A model generated the notes under the pieces. The model was not told the DNA's origin. It saw nothing but the letters and a program-made list of their open reading frames with translations, and made no database searches. Positions 10,281 through 24,762 of a DNA stretch of 64,000 nt are shown here, one piece after another. The first letter of the stretch is position 1; each line of letters begins with the position of its first letter. The stretch lies in the NCBI GenBank assembly GCA_014529385.2, contig CM043963.1:150344107-150408106 (forward strand), read 5' to 3'. A program made the position numbers and the translations under genes. The DNA is from Adiantum capillus-veneris (Eukaryota > Streptophyta > Polypodiopsida > Polypodiales > Pteridaceae).

Positions 10281-11454
10281 GAGGCCAACGTTGGAGTTAC
10301 ACATGCATTTCACGCTGAAACAGAGGATGATTGGTTAAACTGTGGCACACATGTACAATACCCTATTGAGCTAAATAACGCCTATGGGAAAGTGCTATAT
10401 AACTCCTTGTTGGACGAGTGCTAAATATAATATGCTATCATATGGAGTGTGGTGTTAGTTAAGAAAGCCATCTCTAGCTGAGAGTATTATCCAAGCCAAG
10501 GGTATCAACAACAAAAAAACAACGGTTTTTGGAACCTGGCACACTTCTGTCACTTATGACAACGGGGTCGTAGCTCAAGAATTATTGGTCATGCCTGTTG
10601 GGACTATGAAAGGCAATATAAACGTAGGATTCACATGATGATAGCGACCAAATCCACTATTGATTGGGGGAATGGAAGTGTCACAACACAGAAACCAACT
10701 CTTAGCCCCACCACTTAAGTGATAGTCCCTTAGATATCACCTCCTGAGAAAATAAAACCCAAAACATTGCATGTCCAAGAGGTTGAACCATTTGTACCTA
10801 TGGCCCAACCCTCTGGAACTTCGACTTCTATTGCTGAAAGAAAACATGAGACACACAAGACTCAGTGTAGTATAACAAAGAAAACATACAAATGGGTCCC
10901 TAAAGCTTCTTTAGCGACAACGACTATTGGAAGCCCAAGGCTACTATGAAGCGAATGATCAAATCTTGGTGGCTAAACGTAGATTGTGTTCTTACCTGTC
11001 ACCAAGAGACCCACCCATGTGAGTCAAATCATGTAACGATAAAGCCGATTGAAGATCGTGGGAAGGGAAAGATCACAGAACACTATACACCTGATCGGTG
11101 GCTAGTTTGGGTACCCAAGCGAGAAAGGCTTGTTTCGCTCAGCTCAATCATAGAAAAACAAATGGATCTTCTTGCTCTTCATGTAGTTCTTCAACATAAA
11201 TACAAGCTTCGACACAACCTCTACCTACCATTGTAATTATCTATACAAACAAGAAAGAATTTGTACCCACCGTTGTAAGTTCACCACCTACAACAACGTT
11301 GCAAGTAAAATTATGGGAGAGTACCTTACCACCCTTGCAACTAGATGAAACGTCTAGGGAAATCAAAAACTATTGGTCAAAGTCTTCACCCATAACAACT
11401 TGGAACAAATGGTTTCAAAGGGTGACAACATCGTTCCAAAAGGTATGATCTACC
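10281..11454 (+). pseudogene. Degenerate downstream ORF region, present only in right arm
   Basis: Short plus-strand frames (10767-10949 and 10946-11236) and the sequence between them read like decayed coding sequence. There is a Trp-Val-Pro-Lys motif (K-W-V-P-K) and another Trp-Val-Pro-Lys in D-R-W-L-V-W-V-P-K. I see no RT (x-D-D-x), integrase (HHCC or D-D-E) or RNase H signature. It may be the tail of the element's second ORF. Confidence 0.35.
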
Positions 11455-12113
11455 CAAGGAAGGGGGGAGTGTTTGTTGACATCCATCATTTACTTGCTTC
11501 CCTCTTAACCTCCCTCCCTGACCTCTCAATCCCCCAATCTTAGGGAATGTATATATATAGCCCAATACTCAAGAAAACAAAAATAAAAAAGTAAAAGAGC
11601 AAGAGCCACCAAACAAAAACTTGAAAACCTAAAAATTTTAGTACATGAACCAAAATCATAAAAACACATTATGCACAAGGACACAACCTTTTGACATGAC
11701 CCTTATAATGTTTGCATACTAACCATCATCTATCTGTATGTACAGATATGGCTAGTATGCTAGAGTCATCCACTCCTACCTTGGGTGAGAGGTACCCTCT
11801 TTACTTTTCACAAGTGTTTCACATAGTCTACCCGGTGCTTGCCTGTGAATGGGATTTAGCAAATACGCTGGAGTGTGAGAAGAATTCTGAGAAATTAGAA
11901 TGGTTGATATGTCTCTTGACCACGACTGATCCCTACTTAGTAGATAACATCTCTCCGATTGCACACGCCTACCCCTTTGACCAAGATGACTATAGACGTT
12001 TAGTGATATTCTTAGTGAATATTTGTGCCTCTAATGATGAGGAAGATTTACATGATTACACGGATGGCATGTATGGTCTCACAAATGATGAATTTTTTTT
12101 TTCTCTATCATGA
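11455..12113 (+). other. Possible polypurine tract and nested LTR start with a short ORF
   Basis: A purine run AAGGAAGGGGGGAG at about 11456-11469 is followed at once by TGTTTGTTGACATCC. A TATATATATAG box lies about 80 bases on (near 11550). That is the layout of a 3' LTR start. I cannot find a matching LTR end or a partner copy, so the call is weak. Inside lies an unrecognised 133-codon frame (11712-12113), acidic, with no motif that I know. Confidence 0.3.
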
Positions 12114-13526
12114 CGAGGATAGGGGTTTAGACCTAGGGCTACCCGCCCATCTATTCAATATCCTGTTCCCTTGACTCTCTAGGGGGGTGCAAATAATTAG
12201 GTTAGGGTTCCTTAGGTTGTTTTGATTGTGTTCAATAAAGGTTGGTGCCTCTTCCCACTGACGTGCCTTCTAGAGGTATTCCTTGTGTTTTCTAGTGTGT
12301 GCGATAATGCATTGTATTTGTTGGGATTTTGAGATTCATATAGTCCTTGTCTAGTTCACTCTTCGAATCGAGCGCGATCATCAACACAAACAGGTGTTTC
12401 TTGTCCATTATCATTGCCTCTTGTTTCTTTTTAGCATCCATGTTGGTATGCTTTAATTGTGATTGGTAGCATAATATTCGGCACATTTGCTTAGTATAAG
12501 ATATTAGATTCAATAAAATTTTCTGGCATAATCCTTTGTCTAGGTTTAAGAGTCAAGCAGTCTAACTTAGCTAGTTTGACCAAGATAGGTGTTAGAGATC
12601 TTCCCTTAATACCATAGAAAATGCCTTTCTAATTGTCAATGGTTACTTTAGGTTCTTAATCCAATTTAAGCAACATTGTCTGCTATGTATTAGTGCTTTC
12701 TAGAGGACTTAATCTCTATTAACCTTTAGTTTAACTATTATAAAGGGAGTTTACTATTGTGATGAGCCGAGAAAGGGTGACAGTGTCAATATGACCCCCC
12801 AAAGTTACAAAATTAAAAGGTAATGAAAAACAAAACAACAAACAAAAATGCCAATAATGTAAAATCTTAATTTGGTTCTGTACTCACATGTATTGCCTAT
12901 GGTACTAAAGCTCTAGAGGTTCCCAGTGTGGGTGCTTTTCCTTGAAAAGCAAAAAGCCCGAGGTATAAAAATAAGCGCACACATTAAAAATTGAATCAAT
13001 GTGAAAAAACTTTGGGGGGTCAAAGAAAAGGGAATAATTCAGGCGATGGTTTCATAAGCAATTCCTTTTATCATAGCTTAACTAGAATGTCTTCTAGGTA
13101 TAGCCTCTAGTCAGCCCTCGGACATGAAATACTTTGCTCTCGCGATTAAACATCTTATTTGACCAGAGAGAATTAAAAAGCTTGCCTATGGTATTAATAG
13201 TTGACCTCTTGTGCCTCTCGAGCATTAAATTAGCAACTCTAAACTTGTTTATTTTTTTACCTTTACAATTGCTTATGCGTTTGATTATATTACATTTTAA
13301 TGTACTTACAATTGATATTTGACCAAAAATGAATCAATTTGTGTGCTTACAATCACACATATGCTTTTTAATTGTATATGAGAATGCAATTAATTTGCCA
13401 ATTTTGATTGATTTTGCAGTGTTTGAAGAAGGTTAAGAACATTCAATCGCAGATGCTCTTCCACCTCGACAAACGGGCTTCATCTCAATAGCTTTCGAGG
13501 ACGGAATCTACATCTGGAAGGGGGCA
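12114..13526 (+). other. 3' non-coding part of right-arm element and polypurine tract
   Basis: There is no credible gene. From 12601 on it matches left-arm 4594-5522. It ends in the purine-rich tract CTGGAAGGGGGCA (13514-13526), immediately before the LTR TG. That is the plus-strand primer position in LTR elements. Confidence 0.6.
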
Positions 13527-13717
13527 TGTTAACCCTTACGGACACCCTATCACCTTCGACAAACGTGTTATTACTTATTTAAGTCATGCACCGGGCTTGT
13601 CGGTCCTATATGTGTGTAGGTGATCTACGATGAGAGGCGCACCACTTATCTTATTTTTACAGTATTTTTCCAACGATCGGCCACTATCGACGTCCATGTG
13701 TGAATGGGTCAGATTCT

Positions 13718-13728
13718 TATAAAAGGTC
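13718..13728 (+). promoter_or_regulatory. TATA box of family A LTR
   Basis: TTATAAAAGGT is conserved in all three family A LTRs (inverted near 4396-4406, and near 32810-32819). It lies about 190 bases after the LTR start, a usual place for the core promoter. Confidence 0.6.
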
Positions 13729-13813
13729 TATTTTGACCTAAAATCTCCATTCTTCGATGTGCATGCTAAGAAGTGCTCTTACTCTACCTCTATCCGCTTC
13801 TCCTTTGTGGGCT

Positions 13814-13920
<107 letters not shown>

Positions 13921-14040
13921 TTGAGCATTGCGGTTGCATCAACGGCGAGGCCATTGAGTGTGGCGGCAGCGATGGCTCCTTTTTCTTTATGGCACAAGAT
14001 CCTTCACAACGGAAGCATTGAGCGGTGAGTGACACACCAT

Positions 14041-14455
14041 TGCCCCTTTGAGCTTGCTAAAACTGTTTAGTTGTGTGCTTGCAACCATTCGTGCCTTGCA
14101 CATGGTGTTTGGCAAGTTCCCAACCTCCAACACGTGCGACAAAGCGCATAGTAGTCAATATGACTTCTTAGTTAACATGCCCTCAGAAATATTTGGAAGT
14201 ACAAACACATGACATTAAAATATATCATGAAGCCATCCTCCAACACCATTGTCCCTTTGAGCTTTGTCTAGTTGTGTGCTTTCAACCATTCATGGCTTGC
14301 ACATGGTGTGTTGGCAAGTTCCCAACCTCCAACACGTGTGGCAAAGCGCATAGTACTCAATATGACTTCTTAGTTAACATGCCCTCAAAAATAGTTGGAA
14401 GTACAAACACATGACATTAAAATATGTCATGAAACCATCCTCCAAAAAGAGGAAA
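14041..14455. repeat. 208-bp tandem duplication across the LTR end
   Basis: Copies begin at about 14040 and 14248. Each contains the end of the LTR, the junction and about 100 bases of flank. Only the right arm has it, so it is younger than the inverted duplication. Confidence 0.85.
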
Positions 14456-14804
14456 ATGGCCTTTTATACATAAACATTTAGTTGAAATAAAATGTTTGTT
14501 GGGATACAAAGGGTTTAAGAAATCCAAAAGAAAAGCTACACTTACAAAGAAGTAGTATGTACATGTATTTATTTTGCAATATTAATGAGTTTATCCTTGA
14601 TAACTGATTCACCTACCTCAAAATTTTTATATTTAAACAAATCATAGGTGTCCCAATGAGATAGTCATGTTCACCATTATGGTGTAATTTATACTTAGCA
14701 TGGTTTGAACTTGCGTGCCTTAAGAGGTTATCCTGTCTGGGGAAAACATGAAATGTCAATACAAAGCTTTTCTTTGAACATGGAGATATATAATGTCACT
14801 TAAC
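14149..14804 (+). other. Downstream flank shared by both arms
   Basis: About 650 bases beyond the LTR match left-arm 3331-3968 in inverted orientation, including the 94-bp unit. There is no gene. Sharing of sequence outside the LTR argues for duplication of a locus rather than two insertions. Confidence 0.7.
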
Positions 14805-16063
14805 AACCCTTATGCTAACAAATGTTTTGAAAAAAAAATAAAGCCTTGTCCCTTGAGGACTCCTTTACTATTGCACTCTTGACATTATTAGCATAAAACC
14901 AATTTATGAAAAAAAATGAGCCACTTATCTAAACACAATAATCAAACTTTCTCACCCCTATATTGGGGAATATCAAACATATACCTCGTCAAAGAAAGAA
15001 ACACTTCCTTGTATGTATCATTCATCCAAGTTGCTAGCAATAGACCTAGAAGTATGGCATACAAAGTTTGTATTTCACAGGGTGCTTCCAATTATATTCA
15101 ATGCCTTGCCCATCACATGTGCTTTTTTGGATTTACAAAAACTAATCTATTTATTTGAAAAAAATGTGTTCAACAAAAACATGATAACAAACAAAATAGA
15201 TCAATTCCTCAAAAACACAAATTCCCAAGGCTACAATTTGACACTGAAACACTAATCAACATTATTAACAAACGAAATAGATCAATTTCACAAAACAAAA
15301 ATTTCTAGGGCTACAATTTGACAGTGAAACACTAATCAACATCATTAATCACTTCATAACAAAGATAGCCTCAAGCTAGGCAGTCTCTTGTTTCCATCAT
15401 AGATCTATGGACTTGCAACCACACATTCATGATTGAGTTATGTTTGTCAGACATATCTCTTATATATATGCAGTGCATAATTATGAAAAACCTTAGACGA
15501 CTAGTTTCTTTGGGGTATCAAAAATGTTTCTTTTTCCAACATGGGATGATGTGATTGCATTAATGATCCAATTGTGATTCCAACTTGAAAGGATCTATTG
15601 TTTAGTTTTTAGCACCAAGTGTACAATCTATAAGAGTAGTCTAGCTTGTGAATGACTCACTCATTAAGTGTTGATGCTCACTTATTTGACCCCTTCACAC
15701 TTGTGCTTTCAAGGAAAGAAGTTCTAAGCTATCAAGTGGCAATGGATAAGAGTTCAACAAGAGATTCTTCACTCCAAGTTCACTTTATCGATCTACTTAC
15801 AATCTTTACTAGTAGTAAGGATACCTATGATGGTCCACATCTACCTAATGGTTTAAGTTGTATCACTTTGATATGTGTGACCGTAGCATTACCTACAACA
15901 TGGGAAAAGCTGACAAAGGGTTTTTGGTTGCCAAGATAAGACCAAGGTGTTAACTTTGAGCGTCATTCTTATTATTATTATTTGTATTGAGTTATGGGCC
16001 ACGCTTGTTGGTTCCACATGTGTAGTCATTCGGTGATCGCCAATGATAGGCGCACACCAAATT

Positions 16064-16067
<4 letters not shown>
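14805..16067. other. Intergenic, no gene seen
   Basis: AT-rich sequence with only short chance frames. It contains an 81-bp tandem duplication at 15185-15347 and nothing else recognisable. Confidence 0.5.
15185..15347. repeat. 81-bp tandem duplication
   Basis: Two copies start at 15185 and 15266. Both contain ggctacaatttgaca followed by gtgaaacactaatcaaca or a close variant. Confidence 0.85.

Positions 16068-16127
<60 letters not shown>
16068..16127. repeat. (GA)n microsatellite
   Basis: About 30 uninterrupted GA units. Confidence 0.97.
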
Positions 16128-16129
<2 letters not shown>

Positions 16130-16266
16130 ATGTTTCATTGTTGGCCAAGTGTGGGCACCCATGTGTGCATGAGAAGACTTACATAAGTGGTCTGTAACCC
16201 TAAATTTTTCTCATTCTCAAATGTATGGTTTTACTCTTGGTCTCCTCCTCTCATGTGCTATCTCCT

Positions 16267-16268
<2 letters not shown>

Positions 16269-16315
<47 letters not shown>

Positions 16316-16386
16316 ATGCGCGTGCGTGTTTTGTGTGTGTGTGTGTGTGTGAGCACGTGCAAGCGGCATTATGATAACGACAAGAC

Positions 16387-16423
<37 letters not shown>
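16269..16423. repeat. (TG)n, (TG)n and (TC)n microsatellite cluster
   Basis: TG tracts at 16269-16314 and 16332-16350 and a TC tract at 16389-16423 lie within 155 bases. The TC tract abuts the SINE-like unit that follows. Confidence 0.95.
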
Positions 16424-16424
<1 letters not shown>

Positions 16425-16426
16425 AA

Positions 16427-16560
16427 GTGTGGTAGATTGGTTATGCCATTTCCCTCTTGAATAAGAGGTCTTGAGTTCAACTCTCCTCGTCGGATAGATC
16501 TTTAAGGTCTCTTGGGATAGTTTCCTACGACATTCAAATTCTCTTCTCTTTCTCTCTCTC
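16427..16560 (+). mobile_element. tRNA-derived SINE-like unit
   Basis: GTGGTAGATTGGTTATGCC resembles a Pol III A box with tRNA D arm. CCTCTTGAATAAGAGG can form an anticodon-like stem-loop. TTGAGTTCAACTCTC contains a B box (GTTCAACTC). A body of about 90 bases follows and ends in CT-rich sequence. Part of the same unit recurs at 20083-20170 with about three mismatches in 85 bases. The two-box spacing fits a tRNA head, but it is not a functional tRNA because the acceptor stem does not pair. Confidence 0.55.
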
Positions 16561-18424
<1,864 letters not shown>

Positions 18425-18529
18425 CGTGCGCAAGAAATTTTCTTAACAGACCTTTGAAAGTAATTACTTGTCCAGCAGTAGCAGCCATGGCTTATTCCTT
18501 CCGAGTAGTACGCATGCAAACACACACAT

Positions 18530-18560
<31 letters not shown>

Positions 18561-19529
18561 CAGCTACTTCACTACAGCGGAATGTGGGAGTTTTTGTTGA
18601 ACGTTCTCTATGCGTATCGAGATTAAACGACAGCGACGCACCTTACCTATAACAACACCTCAAATGTTTTTTTTTTTTTTTTACAACAGGGGGTACCCAA
18701 TCATTTTAGATCAGAAAATAGGCTCATTACTTTTAGATACCCTTTGAATTGGAGATTTAGGCAAAGGCTGAGAGGGGAGCGAGGCCAAGGCATGTGGAGG
18801 CCATGCAACCTCTCTCTCTCTCTGTCTCAGTTGCCTGCACCGCCTCTGAATCAAGCCCCATGAGGGTGGTTATTACAAGAAGGGTTGGTGTGTGCTACCT
18901 GTAGGTTGGAGGCCATGAGCGGGGTTTATTTGGTGGATGAAGGGAAGGTGAAGAGCGGGGTGAGTAGGGGGCTGAAGAGCTGCAGAGGGGGAGGGGGAAG
19001 GCGATGGAGGAATCCCTAACCTCGAGCGAGATTTTTCGAGCGATCCCTAAACCGAGCAAGACAAGACAAGGTTCATTATCAAGAAACCAAAATCAATCAA
19101 GGTTCTTATATGTATTTCAAGCTTTAAAACAAGCAATAAAACAAGTTCCCACCTTTTTAATACTAGCACCTCCCCAAGATTTTTGTGCAAAGAGCTCTCC
19201 TTGAACATGTGCTTGTGCAAAGTGTCTCCTATGGGCTAGAAAATCTATTGTACAATTCAATTTGTTCCATAAAAATGGGATTAAAAAAATCAAGTGGCTC
19301 CCAAACCCCTACCCGCATGTGAAAAAAATAAGGCTCCTTGCCACTCTATAAATGGTATGACTTGAAATCGGGTAGTTTGTATAATGCGGATGCCATGCAT
19401 ATATCCACAACCTCTTCATTTGTCACAAGTTTTGGCTAGCAGAAATGACCTTCTATACCCAAAATGCACTCTCCTTTCCACTTCCTCTATTGTCATAAAG
19501 GACAAGAGTACAAGGGAAAGAGGAGCTTA

Positions 19530-19579
<50 letters not shown>

Positions 19580-20082
19580 TCACACACACACACACACACA
19601 CACACAACAAACAAACTTAATATTTGAAGTTACTGTATCAATGTAATAGTATTTGTCCTAGGGTTCCGACTGTGTGGCCGTTCTTTTAGAAACCCCATAA
19701 CATGGTATATGTTCACTTTGGCTACCCTACCATTGCAGGGAAGAATTTGGTGGTGTTGACATAGGTGATATTGAAAAACGTTAAAATTTGGGCGGTGGGT
19801 TTATCAGGGTGCACTACTGGAAGAGTGTGAGGTTCAGAGAGTTATCATCATTATTAGTGGTGTACCAAGGACTGTGTTTCTTGCACTTGAGTGAAAAAGG
19901 AAGAAGAGAAGAAAGATATCAACGAAACAAACGAGTTTGGGTGAGAGAAAGGTTGTCTCTTTTTTTTCTTGGTGGAATCTCTAAGCCCTTATCCAAGATA
20001 TTTCTAAATTTTGACCGTGTTGTGCCCTCTTGGAGCCCCGATACACAACTTCCATTGCAAACCCAATGGCCATCTCTCTCTC
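18561..20082. other. Intergenic with (CT)n(CA)n tract
   Basis: No gene seen. A compound microsatellite lies at 19534-19606 (CT then CA), and a T tract at about 18666-18682. The 19788-20117 plus-strand frame has no recognisable motif. Confidence 0.5.
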
Positions 20083-20170
20083 TTGAGTTCAACTCTCCTC
20101 GTCGGATAGATCTTTAAGGTCTCTTGGGATAGTTTCCTACGACGTTAAAATTCTCTTCTTCTCTCTCTTA
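20083..20170 (+). mobile_element. Second, 5'-truncated copy of the SINE-like unit
   Basis: It matches 16469-16556 from the B box onward (TTGAGTTCAACTCTCCTCGTCGG) and ends in CT-rich sequence like the first copy. CT-rich sequence also precedes it. The A-box half is missing. Confidence 0.6.
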
Positions 20171-20595
20171 CAAATGAATTAACCTCTATGCGTGACTGTC
20201 TCTCTATGCTGACATTCGCTTGGAGAATGGTGCCCTATTTACTGATGTTGGCCCGCTGTGTTCTGCAGCGCTTGCACCCCCCCCATTGCCAGCGTGGATG
20301 GGTAGAGAGAGATTTTTCTACTGTTTTTGAAAGCGTTCTTCACTCCTCGGTTTCTAGGTCTACCAATCCTCTCCCTCCCTCTAGGCGCGGATGGCTATAG
20401 AGAGATTCTCCTTCAGCTTTTGCAAGTATTCTCTACTCCCCCATTTTATTTGCATTGACTTGAGTATGTGCCCATGATTCAGGACAAGGCCACTATTGGC
20501 GAACCTTGGCAGATGCAGGCGAAAAAAAGCCAGTATTGACGAATCTTGGCATATGCGGGTGAAAAAAAGCTAGACTGGAGGTGCTGATTGCAGTC

Positions 20596-20719
<124 letters not shown>

Positions 20720-20831
20720 GGGGGAGGGAGATGCGAGGGCGATCTATGGGGGCTATGGGTGCAGAGCAGGTAAACTGTTTTTTTTTTAACTTTATGGATC
20801 TCTTGAGAAAACATCAACTGTTGGATGTCGG

Positions 20832-20905
20832 GTTGGCTAGGTGAATTGAACTTTAGGAGATCACGTGAACGTTGTGCGTTCGAATCTCCCATCCGCCTTT
20901 TACTG
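20832..20905 (+). mobile_element. tRNA-like SINE head candidate
   Basis: GTTGGCTAGGTGAATTG resembles an A box. GCGTTCGAATCTCCC about 35 bases later is a near-perfect B box (GTTCGAATC). Spacing fits a tRNA-derived Pol III promoter. I see no second copy in the window and no clear 3' end, so it may also be a tRNA pseudogene. Confidence 0.45.
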
Positions 20906-22515
20906 GAGATCAATCTTAGCATAGCATTGGAACTTGAGGATGGGATCCGAGGAGGTATCCCATGAAGTATTGAATATAATAAAGTTTGTACCAATATGTA
21001 CCCAATATAATGATATAATTTAAACCAATGTAAATCTAAGGTATCCAAATTCACTCTTTCTTCATTCTGTTTTGCCCATCCTCTCCCTCCTCTAGCCATC
21101 CACGCCGGCACGGATAGCTAGAGAGAGATTCTCTTTCTATTTTTGCAAGTGTTCTCCACTCCTCAAAACAACTATCATAAAAACATAGTTTATGCCCAAA
21201 TCTAAGATATCCAAATGAAATCTAAAAAGATGCCAACTCTTCCATTTTGAAAGTTGCATTCTAAAATTTTATGCTCAATGGAGAAATTAACACTATAAAT
21301 CAGGATATGTGAACAATGATTGTGTGTGTGTGTGTGTGTGTGCACGCGTGCTTCTAGGAGTTTGAAATTAGGTATTAGTTATGCTATAAGCACTCATACG
21401 CCTAGGCTTTGCGTTTGCAGTGCATTGTATATCAGAGAAACATCCTCAAATTTTTATTTATTTTCCAAAGAATTTTGGCAAGAAGAGTATCCTTTTATCT
21501 TTAGAAACAAGTAAGAAAATATTAGAGAAGCAAATATTTCTCACTAACATGATGCCAATTGCCCATAGGTAGTGTGGGTAGGGAGCCCTCATAGAAAGAG
21601 TGTACCTATCCATGTACATGGGTCACAAATGGGAAGGGCCTTTAGTATATGTACAAATGAGGGGCAATAATATTTTTAAAAGTTGTTATGGGTGAGAGGA
21701 GGAATGGATGGAGAGGTCGCCCATACGTCCAAGCAACACCATAGAGCCTAAATCATCAAAGTTAAGCCTCATTCTTGCATGCCCACCAATGTGCATGATA
21801 GGATGTGCACCAAGGCTCATACTAATTAGCCCACCTTTATGGTTGGACGACCCATTTTCTTGCTTGTGAAAGGGGCCTTAGCGAAGCACATGTTGTGTTT
21901 GCCCTGTTGAGCATGTTGTGAAAGCACAACTAATTTTGAAGAATACTAACTTGGTATTTAACATTAGGTTGGTCATTGGATAGGCATAAAGTGTCCTAAT
22001 ATTTTGAAAAAACTTCGATGCTCTTAATTAAAAATGGCTTCTTGAGATTAAATCTAGAAGACCTAATGATGAGAAAAATAAGTAATTTACCAAAATCCCT
22101 CACCATTCTATCATGGCAAGTGCCCAATCAAGTCCATGTACTACTTCATTTTATTGAAACAAAAAATTCTCAACTTGTTGTTGTGCCTACTAATGCCTTC
22201 TACACATGTGCCACAGTCCACTGATGCCTAGTATCACCCACAACTTATGATCTATCTGATCCCATTATGTATGTTATTGATTCGTGCAGCTCAACCCCCC
22301 TTCTATTGTAGCTTGCCCACCTTCCTTGTCAAACTATCTTCTCTATTCACTTATGTGCGTACAAATCTCGCTCGATTTTTGGTTTGCTCGGAAAATCTTG
22401 CTCGGTGTTTGGTAGGACTCAAGGCGATGGAGCAGCCTGCGTCGTGCATGTAGAAGAGCTACAGAGGGGGAGGGGAGGATGGAGCAGCCTACGTCTCAGA
22501 TAATTACTTCGCGCA

Positions 22516-22518
<3 letters not shown>
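20906..22518. other. Intergenic, no gene seen
   Basis: No coding signal that I trust. It contains a short (TG)n at about 21320-21342. Confidence 0.5.

Positions 22519-22586
<68 letters not shown>
22519..22586. repeat. (GA)n microsatellite
   Basis: About 34 GA units. Confidence 0.97.
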
Positions 22587-22589
<3 letters not shown>

Positions 22590-22689
22590 AGGCGATCGAA
22601 GGTGTTGGGGGGAGGGGGAGAATATTTAGAGGAAATGAAGATTTTATTTTCACTTCTTCCAGTAGTAGGTGCTCAAGTATTACAAACGA

Positions 22690-23012
22690 GGTAGGCAAGG
22701 AGGCCTACAGGGATAATTACAAAAAAGGAGGGGTGTACCGTTACTGTTATTGTCATACTGAGCAAAAACCATCCCTGGCTAACACTTCAAATGTTACCTA
22801 TCCGAAGGCCGACCCACAACACTAAGTGACACGAAATATTTAACGGAGCTTGAGAGATGGGATCGACAACGAGCTCGAATTCCCACAGATCTTGAGGGAC
22901 ATGGAGATTTCACAAAAATCAGATGGTGTCGCATTCCTCAGCTAGGCATCCAACCGGCAACCTCCCCATTGGCAAGCTAATGTGCTAACCACGCACCCGT
23001 GTGGGTTTGCTT
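22690..23012 (-). mobile_element. Minus-strand tRNA-derived SINE-like unit
   Basis: The minus strand at 22960-23010 reads ACCCACACGGGTGCGTGGTTAG then CACATTAGCTTGCC (A-box-like), followed by GGTTGCCGGTTGGATGCC (B-box-like, one mismatch to GGTTCGAnnCC). A body of about 270 bases extends leftward and ends near a T-rich run (about 22723). The size and tRNA-like head fit a plant SINE. The boundaries are estimates. Confidence 0.5.
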
Positions 23013-24716
23013 ATCCAACCCTTCAGTTTGTAGCCTGATAAAGTGAACAGATGTAGGCAAAAGTAAACTTGTCACAATTAAAATTGTGTCCGAGTTGCAC
23101 GTTGTCGGTCCCACGACTTGGGCTTCATTCAAGACCCCGTGGTCTTTAGTGCTAAAAGAGGTCGGCCCTAGCCCTAAAATCGATGGTAGAGTTGAAGAGT
23201 GCGCAATGAAGTATTACTAGAAATTATATACTAATCAATTATGCTCAATGAAATATGCTCTCCATTACCCACTTACTCTAATCTAAACTTTAACACTAAC
23301 TTGGTACCAAAACAAGACACTTGAGAGGCCTCTTTTTCAAGGTTTTGAATAAAAGTCCATATCTAACTAAAAAATAATTTCAAATATTTCTTTTTAGGAT
23401 CTTATAAACAATAATTATACAATTTTAAAAAAATGTCTCTTTATACTTTTGAGGTTATTATTTATATATAATGGAGCCCATTAAGAGTACTTCCACAAAA
23501 TTGCATACAATGAATATAAAAGATAGGTACATTAAACTTATAAAAAATGTCCAAGGACAAAATTATTATCTTTACTAATCCCATGTGTTTGTTATGTTGT
23601 ACTTTATAAAAAGTTATTTTAATGTTGTATTAAAATATATCATGTTATGTATATTTGAAGAGTCTTCCTTTTATATTGACATGTGTCCTATTTAGGGAAT
23701 CAATTACCAAAATTTATAGCTAATGTAATCTATAAGTAGGATATCCTTGTACCTCAAAATTGCACTCACTAAAAAAAAATATTTTTTCACATGAGAGATA
23801 TAAACTATAAAAATGGGCATAACTTTGAAACTTTTTTTCAATTTCAATAAATCATAGATAATTTCGTAACCAAAACATAGAAAGAGCATATATAATTTCA
23901 TTTACATGGTTTTTTGGTGATAAGTTTGTATTCTTGATAGATTATGCATGACAAAGTTTTGAATCGTGACTTGATGTATGAGATTTATGTAAGACTAGCA
24001 TTATAAGCCAGCCACCGCTTTTGCAGTTACTCTACACCAGCTTGGGGTAATAGATGGTCAAAGGTCACAAACTCAAAAGCGAGTGTCAATGCTAGATTGA
24101 ATTTTTCCACCCTTGGTTCCACTGAGCTCCTTATCTCACACAACTCTTGTAGGTGTACATGAGACTCCCATAGCCTCCAGCCTCTCAGAGGCAATCCACG
24201 TCTAAGGAATGGTTTCAAGGACGAGGAAGCCAAGTGCAATTTTCAACACCAATGCATGGATGTTCTCATAGTTGCTTTGACAGTGATTTTGCTCATGCTA
24301 ACATGAATCTAGTTATGCACCGGTCCACTTCTGTAATGGAGCTTCAAGTTATCTTGCCCAAATTACATATGCAAGTTGATTGGCTACGCCCCAAATTTCA
24401 TGCTCAATGTGTACCTTTTTGCCATCCTACTCCTCCAACATCTTTGGTACATCCCCAAGGAGGCCCTCCAATGCACCAAAGGTAGGATTTCATAGATGTG
24501 TAAGTTGGAGGTGGTAGAAGACAAGTAATATAGATGAGGTGGACATTAGTCGTGCAAGAGGTGATCCAGCTCCAACATGGGCTAGAGGCTTTGGGCATTT
24601 CCTTACAAAGGATTGTGACAGCGTAGCATTTTGCGGGCACGCCTCATAACCACTCCCAACTATTGGAGCACCTCATGAACCTACTCACTATCATAAGAGT
24701 TTTGGGCTTTAGCCTG

Positions 24717-24762
<46 letters not shown>

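Noticed and set aside
20832-20905. Functional tRNA gene
   Set aside because: A B box is present, but I cannot pair an acceptor stem or place an anticodon loop with confidence.
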